A stretch of 64,000 nucleotides of DNA, taken from NCBI RefSeq assembly GCF_932526225.1, contig NC_064038.1, positions 6,413,822 to 6,477,821 of the forward strand, given 5' to 3'. The translations under genes were made by a program, and so were the position numbers. Under the pieces are notes generated by a model that saw only the letters and a list, made by a program, of their open reading frames with translations, was not told the origin of the DNA and searched no databases. Source of the DNA: Nematostella vectensis (lineage: Eukaryota > Cnidaria > Anthozoa > Actiniaria > Edwardsiidae). Shown here piece by piece: positions 38,368-49,912 of this stretch (position 1 is its first letter; each line of letters opens with the position of its first letter).

Positions 38368-40149
38368 TCTTGTTATTCCCGAGGTGCCACATACAGTAGC
38401 ATACATGTAGCTTCATCCCCAGGCTTCTAGAGCTGGGCTGTCATCTCTTTTATGTAACCTTTTAAAGAGCACCCACCATTTTGAATCTGAATCTATAGAT
38501 CTGACTGATAGAAGCCTGGGGACATGGCTATGCCCAATTGACTATGACTATGTGTGCAGCTAGGGATGAGCTTAGAGGTAGGCTCCCCCCACTGCCCCCC
38601 TACCCCAACAAATCCTAGCTTTGTACCTATTACATAGAAAATTTTGGCAAGGTACCAAGAAGCAAAACATAGGTAGGCCAAACAATGCTATGTTATTTTT
38701 ATGGAAATGTTTGCACAGTTATATGTTTTTTTATAATTCATATTTTTTTTTATTTAATATAAAAACGTAATTTTAAATAATAATAGAGTTAATGATACAG
38801 TATCATCAATTTTGATGTGGCAAGGACAAACCATTTATTAATTAAATGGAGAAGCAAAGAATATTTCTTCAAAGCAAAAGGAAAAAACTATCTTACCAAA
38901 GCCAGCCTAATTTGTTGTTACAGCTTCATACAGTTCATATGTAAGAAAATTATATTTTCATAATCTGGATTAAGAAGTTCATGTAACAGATATTCTTTGA
39001 ATTTTTCAGTGAACCGGATAATTGGTGAAATACTGATTGGATGCTAGGTAAATTTCTTTAAAAATTGTATAAAATAGGCATCTAGAGATTTTCTTACTAA
39101 AACAAAATTGCTTTTTATAATAGCTTTAATGTTGATATATTTCAAACAGTACTTTAATAAAAGCGTAATTTTTAAAGAAGTACTAAATAATTGTTTGATG
39201 TTCTTTCCAAAGGGACAGCAATAAAAATAATCTATATGTATTTCCTGTTACCTAATTAGATGACAGAACTGTAGCAGACCTTTTTAAATAACTAGGGTGT
39301 GGAAAGGGCAGCCTACTGGTCATTTTCTTTTAATCTTTAAAAAATGGTGAGAACAGGATATCCCTGGCCCCATATAATGTTATGTAAGTTAAAGTATTTC
39401 AAACAGTACTTTAATAAAAGCGAGATTTTTAAAGAAAACCTAAAGTAATTGTTTGATGTTCTTTCCAAAGGGATAGCAATAAGAACAATCTATATTTCTT
39501 GTTAAATAGATGACAGAACTGAAGCAGACCTTAAATAACTAGGGGGTGGAATGGGCAGCCTACTGGTCATTTCCTTATAATCTTTAAAAAATGGTGAGAA
39601 CAGGGTTCCCCTGGCGCTGGACATCCTTTTTTGCGGGTAGCACACTATACACATAATCTTAGAAATTTTTTTAATTAACGGCAATGAATACCAAGGCACT
39701 GAGTGGTTGCCCCATGCTCTGCAAATCACGCCGTCAATTTACGCTCCTGCACAATACCGAGTGGCTCAAAGAATCCATTTCCATCAGCTTACTCAAGCAA
39801 ATAACTGAGAAACTCTCAATCAAATATTATTAATGAAGTATCAGACTTCAATCGTGGATGGTTATTTTAAAGTTTTCTTGCAAATAAACCACTGTATTTT
39901 CAATTGTAAACAATTACGAGGGAGTGGTTGATCAACATTCTTTAACCCTATCCTCCAGAAAAGCTACAATAGATTTGCAACTGCAAACATTAAAATACAC
40001 AAGCTTTACTGTACATAGTTTCAAGTTCATTACAAAGGTCATATAACAGTGATCATCCTTAGAAGCCCAATGTTTTTCTGTCTTACCCAAACCCAGTGAT
40101 GAACTTATAGAAACGTTTAACTCCATGATACTACATTATGTAGTTTTCC
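38368..40149. other. Intergenic region between convergent genes
   Basis: AT-rich DNA between the PLC-X-like stop and the PRCC stop. It contains the 257-bp tandem duplication at 39138-39618. No other structure was seen. Confidence 0.6.
39138..39618. repeat. Two-copy tandem duplication, 257-bp period
   Basis: TATTTCAAACAGTACTTTAA starts the copies at 39138 and 39395. Both continue through GTTTGATGTTCTTTCCAAAG, GATGACAGAACTG and GGGCAGCCTACTGGTCATTT. The copies differ by scattered substitutions and small indels. The CTACTGGTCATTT core is shared with the element at 6286-6448. Confidence 0.8.
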
Positions 40150-43100
40150 TTAGAACCCATACTTCGATTGTGTCTGACGCTTTGTTTGTCTGTTTGCCGA
40201 CCACTGCTGTCTTAGCTCAAACTCCTTTTCTTTAGCCTGTGGAGAGAGTAATGACATATGTATACCTGATATTTTTAAACAAAAATGTTTCTTTTTTTTT
40301 CTTCTCTCCTCCATTAAACACATGAGTATAAGAACATATAATCTTCAATATCAGGCTGAATAGGTTCTTATAAATCAGGGTACATTTTGACAAATCAGGC
40401 TGTTTAGGTTCTTAAGGATACCGTAGACCCAAGCGGTAATTACCCCGATCGTCCGGAAAAATCGGTCGCGTTCACGTTGGATTAAAGCAAATGCCAACAA
40501 ACTATATATCAATTTAAAGCTTAATGATAGTACTTTCCTCCTAAAATAATAATTTTTTATACTCGCTTAATTTTGAGTGCTTTTGCCTGGTCCGAAGTGC
40601 GAAATTGACCTCTTTTAAACATGCAAATTATTTACACACACCAAAAGCACGTAACCTTCCGGGATCTGCTTTATATCTTTCGTCATGTACTGAACTGACA
40701 AACTGTGTCTACATTTGACGTCACACAGCCTCATTGATTAATAATCAAGGCTCAAAGCTAGGCGTGGAATAATTTTACTTCTTTGGCTACAACGCGGTTA
40801 ATTAAGTCTGTAGCAAAAAAAGCTATTGATTATCTGCGGCACAGTGTGACAGAACAATATCTATACCAGACGCTTGCCAAGTTGCGTAGGAAACGGGCGG
40901 TTAGAAGTGTACCTTTAATTCACATATTCAGGGTAAGATGGGTTGAAATTTGATTGCGAGATATTGGGGATTGAAGTTGTGTAAACATTAGAGGCAGCGT
41001 GACAGTAATGACAGACGAAGAGCAAATAGAGCCGCGTATGGCAACCAATCACATTGCACGCTGTACACGTAGCGGGAAAACTCTTAGGCGCTCAAATGTC
41101 ATAGTGCAAGTGAAGGAAGATGCCTAGACCGAAGCGAGCTTGCACCAAAGAAAAGAAGAGCGTGGAAAACCTAAAAAGACCGCGAATGGAGACAGCTCTT
41201 TGTTTTGGGCTTTCTTCCTCGCTTAGCCTTCTTCGAAGGAAGCCAAGGATTCTTACTTAATCTTGGCGTAGTTTACAACTATGCAAAATTTAGAGTAAAC
41301 GCTTATAAAGTTGATATAAATACAGATTAATCTCAGATAAAACGTCGATAATGATACTGACGCTCTTGTGTGCTAATTAGAGAGAAAAGCCGTAAAACTA
41401 AGTTCCCCGGATGTTGATCCCGGGACTTTGAGCTAAGTTAACAGGATTATTGGATTATTGACGCCTTGGAGAATAATATCTGGCGGAGTATTTAAGATTT
41501 TGGTGGTATTTTTTGCTAACATCTGGAGTGTGCCTATTGTCATCCAATGGCATAATAAAAAAATTTCACCGGAAATGAAGCCATTTGGGTCTAAGGTATC
41601 GTTAATTGGTTCTTTTTTTCGTATACAACAAAGTGTAACAGTCATTAGTCAGAATGCTTGCTGACTTTAACAATAACAAACATTGCTAAACAAAATATGT
41701 ATGTTTTATTTAACTACTCTATGCAATGGACGAAAATATTATGAACCGCTGAAAACGTTTTACCTATTTTGTTGTTGGTATTTTGCTGCTAAAAGCCTGA
41801 GGGGTGCTAGTTTGTCACCCAAAAAGTCACATGTGACTACCTAGTGCAAGTCGCCTATTGCCAGTGCAGGTAACAATAGTTGCAACCTCACCTGGAAAGC
41901 AAGATATGTAATCTGATGCTTGCGCCTTTGCTGTGAGGTAGGCATGTTCCCTTTTTTCTAAAATATAATTCACATATGTAAGTCCTTAGAATAGTTGAAA
42001 ATAAGTCTTAAATGGACACAGGCAGGTATCATATACTTGCTAAGAAATTACACCAATAGGATCAAGTAAATATAATAGGGATCAATTAAAAAGCACTTGA
42101 GGACGGATCAACCTTTTGGGGGGTAATGGGGACTCCCAACATATAAAACAAAAGATGCAAAGCTTGAAGATTTAAATTTTGCAAGCTTGTAAACAAACAA
42201 AATCACAAGAAATAACCAAAATATGTACAATAAAGTAGTCTGAAAGTATAACATTGAGCAGATGGAGATAGCAATGATGGACATCATGCTGTTCCCCCTT
42301 CTGATCTGCCTTTGACTCTTATCGATATCTGTAGTATCTAAATCTGCTACCCATTAGGTGTGGCACAAACCTTTGAAGGGCGATGAGCCACCTCCTCTGA
42401 GCTCATCTTTGTCAGCATCAACTCCACATCTTTTGTCTGGTCGGCAGCAGTGATGTCAATTATATTGATCTGTTCCTTGCGATTTTTCTTCCCTTGCAGT
42501 TTTCGAAGCTGTAATGTGCAGATAGATATTCATAAGGAAAGCCACATTATAAGTCCAAAGATTGGAAAAAGATAAAGAGGGGAACTGTGTTTCTGGCAGG
42601 GAGGATACTGTTCAAACATTAAAAACGACTTTAGTTCCATATGGGTGTTAGGCCACTGCAAATGCTGTTTTGATGGTTTTACACCTTGCACGTCCTCAAA
42701 AAATTGTTGTTTTAATAAACAGCCCTTCTGTGAAAGTCATGAGTTAGGGTGGGAAATTAAACTGCGTTTAAGGCAGTGAGCAGGGACATTCTTAATATGT
42801 TATAGGATTTTCAATGTAAAGTGTAATAGGTGCTGTACAAAAGCGTGTATTTATTCATTTGGTGTCCCATACCTGTTCCATATCTAATTGATCAGTATCT
42901 GTTGTAGGTTGCTGCACTTGGGTGTGGCTCTGGGGCGCATCATAGGATGTATAGTATGGCTGGCTAGAGTTGGCTGAAGAATTCATGTCATTGCCAGTGT
43001 AAGCCTGGACAAAAAATATAAATCAGAATTTTAAACAATTTCAACTCTATAATACTTATTCCTTTATAATTTCTTTAGCTAATATTTTTTGTCAGCCGAA

Positions 43101-45517
43101 AACAGAATTATTTTGGATTAATGTACATAATATGCGTGGAAAAATCTTAATTGTTTAAACACAATTCGGAAGAACAGTGCCCAATTTCTGATAACTCTCT
43201 CATTGGTTCAGGGCTTCTGGAATTAAGCGGAAAAAACTCAAAATTACGCGGGATTCTTGGCTAAATTACGCGGAAAATCAATCATTAAGCGCTAAATTAC
43301 ACGGGATTTTGCAATAGATTTTTCTTTAAAAATCAAAATTTTGCGGGATTCTTTACTGAATTACGCGCTAAATTACACGGAATATCAACTGTTACGCCCA
43401 AACAACATTTTGTACCGAAGGAAAGCACGAAATAATTTGAAAAGGTTAATCCTTGATCTTCAAGTTTTTGTGCTGTCTGCCATAAGGTTCACTTCTTGGT
43501 TATTCTTCCTGTTGTTTGTTCATCTACAGAAACTACATACAACTACTGCAAAGGGTAGCCAAAAAGTTCAGTAAAGACAAATATCTCCATACCATACAAC
43601 GAATAGATATCAGAAAGCTGAGACAGGCAGAGATCTTGGCTAATATAAAAATGGTACAAAATTCTAGTATGAAATTTTTGTCTACATTTTATTTGATTCT
43701 CCGAGAGACTTCCTTTATATTTCCATACTGACCTGATAATTATAGTAAGGTGCTGTCGCCTCAGTTTGATGTGATCCAGAAGGGCCACCATAAAAACCAT
43801 CCCCATACACATCACTAGTATTGCTAGCCCCATACGTAGCAGATGATGGTGATGATGACGAGGCACTACCATAGAAACTACCCCCATATGCATTTCCACT
43901 TGTACTGTCATTAGTCCCGTATGCTGCAGATGATGATAATGCTCTACTGTAATTATTAGAACTGGCGTTGTTTGATCCTGAGGCTAATACAGAATCATCT
44001 CCAACCTCTCTGTGATTTTGAGATAAAGTTGATGTCTTGGAGATAGGGTTCGGATCAGCTGGTGCAATCTCTGGGGCTGGTAGTGGTATTTCAGATTTTA
44101 CCATTGTGGCTGCATCCAGTTCAACATTAGATTGTGGCTTATCACCAAATGAGAAAAAGTTTGCAGGTCCTGAATTACCCTCATCATCGTCATCACTATC
44201 ATTATCATCATCCTTTTTGGCAGGTTTAGCAGCTTTTGCCTTGACAGGAGCAACTGGTTTCTTTGTGAGTGTATGAGGCACAAGAGGGCGGTTTGATAGT
44301 TTAGCTGATGGCTTGTTGGGATTTGATTTGACTGTGACACTGTGTTTTGGTTTAGGAAGCAAGGCTGCAAGACCAGACCCACTCTGAAGTGAAACAACAT
44401 TCATTAATAAGATCTCAAAATAGTTACAATATTTGTTCCCCTATAGATTTTTGACTTCTCATATATAACAAATCTTCAAGCTTTCTATTTATTTGCAAAA
44501 GGTGTATATCTTACCCCAGAAGGTTTGAACTTCTTAGGTGCTGGTTTATCTTCATCCTCATCATCAGAATCAGCTTGCTACAATAGAAAATTCATGTAAG
44601 CTTCACAAAAATCAAAGAAAAAGTGCACTTCCAGAAAGTGTGGTATGCATATAGTGTGTAAAGCTTGAAATTCAGTGATGCTCATACAGAAATTAACTAT
44701 ACATACTTTCTTCCCCTTCCCCCCACCCAAAAAGCAGTCTCAAATGAGAGACAATCCAGAGGCAGATACAGTTGGGTAGGAAGGGGGGATGAGTTGATGT
44801 CAACCCCTCTTTCATAGTAACAATAAAGAAAAAGTGCTATATCTTTGTTCTGTATAACATAGCAAATTAATCAGACTCCTCTAATCCACCCTCTTTATAC
44901 TACCCTGGATCTGCTGTTGCAATCCTCTTAATCCCAACTCTTCATACCTTTGGCATTGATACAGCAGAAATCTTGACAGTCTGCTTTGCCTTGGAACTTG
45001 CTACCTCTGCTCCACTATCTGACTTCTTTCCCAGGGAAACACTACTTTGCCATGACCAAGGTTTTGGCATTCGTGAGAAAAGGCTACCAATAGACTTAGA
45101 GTCCTCTGCTGTGTCCTTTACATCTGATTTCTTTTTTGTCATGCTCAATGATACATACTCCTCTTCGATCTCGATTATGTCATCTTCTTCGCCTAAGTCC
45201 AAACCTGCAGGCCCAGGTTGTGTATCGGGGAAAGACGGTCTTACCGATTCATTTTTCGGCTTCGGTAAAAGCGAAGCTAAACTCGAAAGGTGTGTCGCGG
45301 TTCGCTTAACGGTGACTTTAGGAGGTGGGAGTTTTGCTGCAAAGCCGGATTTTTGCAAAGTGTTCTTCTCACCAACGTTTGCTGGAGTTCCTTTCTCTTC
45401 AAATTTCGAGGAAGTAGATTGTTGATTTGAAGGCTCCTTCGCGTTTCCGCTCGAAAACTCCTCTTGATTATCGCTATCACTTTCATCGTCGCTTGCTCCA
45501 TATGCTACAAGAGACAT
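40150..45517 (-). CDS. PRCC: PRCC family nuclear protein
   Basis: Orthologue of proline-rich PRCC, a nuclear protein associated with the spliceosome and, in humans, with the mitotic checkpoint factor MAD2B. Minus-strand exons are 45517-44948, 44577-44515, 44383-43733, 43004-42873, 42508-42371, 41930-41892 and 40236-40150, all in phase, giving 559 residues (human about 491). The N-terminus MSLVAYGASDDESDSD is the family start. The middle is disordered: acidic clusters, two SLASLLPKPK / GLAALLPKPK repeats, and a Gly/Ser/Tyr-rich stretch in exon 3. The C-terminal half has the conserved block from QINIIDITAADQTKDV through HQITYLAFQAKEKEFELRQQW to RRQTQ-like RQTQSKYGF. Intron 6 (40237-41891) is large and holds only a short basic ORF. 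Confidence 0.93.
43216..43400. repeat. Degenerate tandem AATTACGCGG motifs
   Basis: In PRCC intron 3, words such as AAATTACGCGGGATT and AAATTACACGG recur six or more times in less than 200 bases with irregular spacing. It looks like an eroded short tandem repeat or an element terminus. Confidence 0.45.
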
Positions 45518-47136
45518 TTTCACCAGAAACAGACAAATAATCAATATGAACTCCTAAACATCGCTATTTCATCGCCTCAAATTTGAGAAATAACTCGAAC
45601 CAGCTTGGCCGCCATTTTGAAAAGTCGTACCTACTGCGCAGGCTCCGTGTTTATACCGCTGGCAAAACAACACAGGCAACCCAAAGCAATCGTATTAGCA
45701 AGAACCCTTTCTGTGTGGAGTTTTTTTTTCCGCGGGCTGTTATTTGGTAAGCTAATCAACGATAACATAAATTCTAATCAAAATGGGTGACTTTTTCTCG
45801 TCCCATTTATTAAAGAACCTACTTTGAAAAATTTCCATGTGACCAGTTTGTAAACCGGTCACCAACAGGTCTATTTCCCCACAAATCCCATAAGCCTACG
45901 CGGTCCTTTCATTATTCATAGCCTTAGAGGCTGTAACGAGAGCTTTGGCGGAATATGGTAAATCATCATCAAAATGGGAAATCTTGGTTAACCTAAACTG
46001 GGCGATTAAAGTGGCCACACTAAATCCCTTTAAAGATGTAAATAATCCATCGATCTCAGGTAAGTTGTAATGTTTATGGATTCTATGTATTTATTGTCAT
46101 TAAGCGGAAATTCTGAAACGCCAAAAAGGCGGAGTAATTTATAGATCTGACACATAATACCATTTCCTTAGCATTGGCTCAACGATGTTTAATGTTCTAC
46201 AATGGGTCTTAGACGTTCTAAGAATCTAAATATTGAGCTACGCATTTGATATTTTCGGTATATAGCAAGCCATGCGTTGATGTTGTGGTTTGTCAAAAGG
46301 TCTATCGATACGCAAGAAGTATTTGGTGTCAGAGATGGGATTCTGACAATTTGCTGATGCGCAGTGGTCAAAGTTTAACATCAATATCTAGAAATCTAGA
46401 CTCAAATTCTATCGTAAAAAAGAAACAACAACAACAAGCAAACAAAAACATTTTAAATGTCTTGTTACCTTGATCCTTTGTTTTTATTTTATTTTACTTG
46501 ACAACTAAACCCACATCTCTCGAACAACGACCATCTTTTTGAGTACTTTAAAAGAATTTATCTATTAGTCATTATGAATAGTTAATAGCCCAGGACATAC
46601 CCATAAGCCAGATTCGCCAGATAAGATCAGGTATATCAGAGAAAGTTGAAAAAAAAAAATGTTTGTAAGACTCCATAATAACAACATAAAAATAAAATGA
46701 TAACGAAATAGGGACGCTCAGGTACACCCTGAGGGAATTGCTTTGTGAGAAGATGCTAACATTATTGAAGCAACGCAACTACTACACATTGCTTCTTCTA
46801 AGAAGCCCGCTGTGTGTGAAATCCAATGTTTGAGCTCCACCTGAAGGATTATCTGGATAAATAATCGAGTTTTTTCAGTTTTGAAATTATGAATGGCGTC
46901 CAAATAATTTATCAAAATCAAAAATTTCCCTAAATAATATTTTAGAGGGTCTTTATCTGCCACCATTTTGTCACATTAGCGAAATACCAAGTGTGAAAAA
47001 GAATCCATTTCCATCGGCTTATTTTGGGAATCTATTATGATATTTTCGATATAAATCGCAAATAACGAATAATACCTTTGCTTTTAGATAGCCATTTCAA
47101 AATTTCTCCCAAAAAATGTCTTCCAAGTCGTCTTAA

Positions 47137-48075
47137 GGGAAAGTTAATTTATTATCCCGAGGGGGGGGGGGGGGGGGGGGGGTGAGGATTTTGATAAAAG
47201 TAGGGACAAAATTAGTTGTCCCCCTCTTTAGGAAGAAAAAAAAATTCCATGCCCCCCCTCATGCTCGACAATGTCAAAGGAACGCGAGCAATAGATTAGC
47301 TGCAAGCTGATCAGGAAGTGGAAAGAATTCCCTGGAATTATCAATTTAGAAAGATTGAAGGCACTAGATTTCTCAAGGTGCGACTGAATCCAGGTTGTCA
47401 ACCTGATAAAGGCTGATGCTCTATATGACGAAGAGGGAGCAAAAAGTCTTTTTATTCGTCTCCTTGCAAGAAAAGCAAAGCACGATAAAAAGAAAAGAAA
47501 GAGAGAGAGAGAGGAAGACAGCAAATCAGACATTAGCAAGGATGTTGATGACGAAAAATGAGCGCTTATAGCATCAGATACCCTGGTTCCAGAGCCTCGA
47601 ACGTCTCTCTATTTAGTGCCTCGCTGGCCACTAAATAGAGAGACGTTCGAGGCTCTGGAACCAGGGTAAGCATCAGACCGCTTTGTTGATAATTTTAAAT
47701 ATGGAACATAAGAACTTAATAAATATCATATAGCGGAAACCAGAAAATGTATATAGGGTGTATACAGGTTTGCATTGCATAATTTTTTTAATAGATAAAA
47801 TGTGGCTTAATACGTATCCCGGACCCCTGGATTGTGCATGCCAATAACTGCCCCCAAACCGAGACTCGTTGAACCAAGAAACCTGATCTGACTTCGTCAA
47901 ATTATAAAGAAGAGACAACATCCAAAGAAATAAGTGACCCCCCTTTTTAATCCATATACTTTTGACGCCCCCCTTTAGATCTCGGAAGTATCTCAAGGCC
48001 CCAAGGCCCCTCCCCCCATAGTATCCTCACGTCCCCCCCCTCCCCCCACTCGGGATAATAAATAAACTTAAACCT
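47137..48075. mobile_element. Long copy of G-rich-ended element with degraded ORF
   Basis: The ends are AATTTATTATCCCGAGGGGG and CACTCGGGATAATAAATAAA, inverted and matching the element at 31205-31737 but in the opposite orientation. The interior carries a plus-strand reading frame at about 47268-47563 of roughly 100 codons broken by two stops. It starts MSKEREQ, contains KWKEFPGIINLERLKALDF and ends in a Lys/Arg/Glu-rich tail before a TGA. I do not recognise the protein. The shorter copy retains a trace of this ORF's end, so the ORF was probably part of the element, not a later insertion. A hairpin element is nested at 47579-47668. Confidence 0.65.
47579..47668. mobile_element. Hairpin MITE with 8-bp target duplication
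   Basis: Two perfect 40-base inverted arms (47579-47618 and 47629-47668) surround a 10-base loop. The outer end reads TACCCTGGTTCCAGAG. The direct repeat GCATCAGA lies at 47571-47578 and 47670-47677. An 8-bp duplication is typical of hAT insertions. The identical arms suggest a recent insertion, nested in the older element at 47137-48075. Confidence 0.8.
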
Positions 48076-48404
48076 TAAGCCCCGTGCAAACAGCTCCACC
48101 TGCTCCTTCCTGAAGAGCCGGATTTGGACAGATGAGAAAAGTGTCTCCCTCCTTCAACCCCCCCCCCCCTTCCCCCCCCCGCCCAGCAAATACGAGGGCT
48201 TACTGAAATAAAATTTTCTAGCTACGGCTTTGGCTGGTGGAACAATAGTACCGTTTGAAGGGGGATTAAGATAATGCAAAACTAGTCTCCAAGTATCAAG
48301 ACAGAAAATTCACATGCTATCGTATATCATCTTATCTTTACAGATTACAAGACAAGCTACCAAGCGGTACAGAGATCACAGGACTCAATGAGCCAATCAC
48401 AGGA

Positions 48405-48740
48405 ATGTTCGATTCTCCCCCTCTTCTAAACTTGCACACGCATCAGAGGGAAGCAAAAAACTTGCTTAGAAACATGACAGATGCTGCCATGTCGTCCTCG
48501 CAAGAGGGAGGGGACAACGACCCGGTCACTCTGTCACCGGAGACAAAAATGCACCATGAAAATGTCGCCTTGTATATGTTTGCTGGACTTGTGGTGACTT
48601 TTCTGTTTATAACAAGCATCATTATTTTTGTGGAGCTTTACAGGAGTGGACGGTGCCTAAAGACACTTAAGCAGAAAAGAGACAAAGAAAAAAGAAAGAA
48701 GGGACTTTCAGATTCTGACTTTGATCTTAGAGATTTATAG
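48405..48740 (+). CDS. Small single-pass membrane protein
   Basis: A 111-residue ORF with one predicted membrane helix at about 54-77 (VALYMFAGLVVTFLFITSII), followed by a basic juxtamembrane stretch (residues 79-99, RSGRCLKTLKQKRDKEKRKK) and an acidic end (SDSDFDLRDL). The frame is open back to an acceptor-like TTTACAG at 48343 without an earlier ATG, so the first exon may be untranslated or missed. The helix start ALYMFAGL weakly resembles the EVA1/FAM176 family motif (ALYFVSGV), which is also followed by a charged tail; that is only a hint. The basic region just inside the membrane predicts an N-out orientation. Confidence 0.5.
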   Translation: MFDSPPLLNLHTHQREAKNLLRNMTDAAMSSSQEGGDNDPVTLSPETKMHHENVALYMFAGLVVTFLFITSIIIFVELYRSGRCLKTLKQKRDKEKRKKGLSDSDFDLRDL

Positions 48741-49912
48741 CCCGAACGAGTAGGGCATAATGCCCGCGAGGTTTTGTAGACACAAAAAATGACGTCATTG
48801 TATGGTTATTTTTATAGCCGATTTTACTTAAAGATGTCTTTTACAACCGCGAATTTGAACATTTTCTACGAAGAGATGAAGTCACTGCATTGCTTTGTTT
48901 TTGCTATCAGTTACATTCGTGAGTAAGATTTTTAGAAGTGGAGGTGCCCAGTGAGCAATAAATGCAAAGCGCAAATGCAATTATTTAGCAGCCTTTCAAT
49001 CACGGCGAATACCGTCAAGAGCAAGTATAGCCTAGCCTCGTCACCGGGCATCTCTTTTGTCAGCTTTCCTAGCCCCCATGATTCAACGTGGTCATATCTT
49101 AAATTCAAAATGGGGGCTTGTCATAGCGACGTCACTGAGGGGCCTGGGGACGAGGCTACGTAAACTTATGAGCTAAACCTGCTTACGGATGCGTACCCGC
49201 TCAGTCACGGCATCTGACTACGCACCTGATCAATATAGGTAAAATACAATATCCAAAGCTAGTCCAATCGTTCCTGCCCTTCAAGACTAGTTGTCCCCAT
49301 AGTGCGGAGTTTGACATTCATTGTTTGAAATACCGCGTAGGAGACCGAGGAAAAACTTGAATAAAACTCAATCCCAATTTTTCTAATTGCTAAAGCTGCG
49401 TTGACTTGTTGACTAGGTTGCATGATCTTATTTGAGATAAATCGAATATCAGGCCGCGATGAGGAATTATTACAATATATAGTGCATGGGTGTATATTTT
49501 GTAAATAAAGATAGCAAGATTTAATAGAAAAAAAAAAGAAAAGAAAAATATCGTTATTGACATTCCTTACTATCGCAAAAAAGTACAAATCTTTGAAAAA
49601 AGCAGTGATTTCATTTTTTATTTTATGAGAACTTTTTAATGCAATTCTAGCCCGATAAATTGTATTCCCATTTCGCGTTTTTTAACTGTGCTTTTGGTGA
49701 AATGGGATTCAATTTGAGTTTTCAATTTATTAAAATAACCCAGTAAATTGTCAGTGTTCAAAGTATTCTTCATTTACCGTTGTCTATGGACACTATGGAC
49801 ACTATTATAAAGGCGTTATCTGAGTGTAAATTAAAATAACCAGTCTCCCTGTGTGCATATATGCCGCGTTGACAGGGGACTGGGACTTTATGCCGGTAAT
49901 TTCACAAAAAAC
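48741..49912. other. Intergenic region upstream of IDH3A
   Basis: Contains a small MITE (49033-49158) and AT-rich DNA. The IDH3A promoter must lie in the right-hand part. No core promoter motif is convincing. Confidence 0.5.
49033..49158. repeat. MITE with TAGCCTCGTC termini
   Basis: TAGCCTCGTC at 49033-49042 is perfectly inverted at 49149-49158, with similarity continuing into CCGGGC / GGCCTGGG. No target duplication was confirmed. Confidence 0.55.

Larger units (their letters stand above)
45518..48404. other. Intergenic region upstream of the small TM gene
   Basis: Between the divergent PRCC start and the small membrane protein. A possible untranslated exon ends at a good donor (TCTCAG|GTAAGT, about 46059) and could splice to the acceptor TTTACAG| at 48343, but no ATG is in a compatible frame. 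The 938-bp element at 47137-48075 fills much of the right half. Confidence 0.5.

Noticed and set aside
43543-44404. Second-frame ORFs rich in Met, His or Ser across PRCC exon 3
   Set aside because: These are shadows of the PRCC coding frame, which is supported by its splice phases and conserved C-terminus.
45961-46059. Coding first exon for the small membrane protein
   Set aside because: A donor is present, but the only open frame lacks an ATG and would join the wrong frame at 48344. At best it is an untranslated exon.
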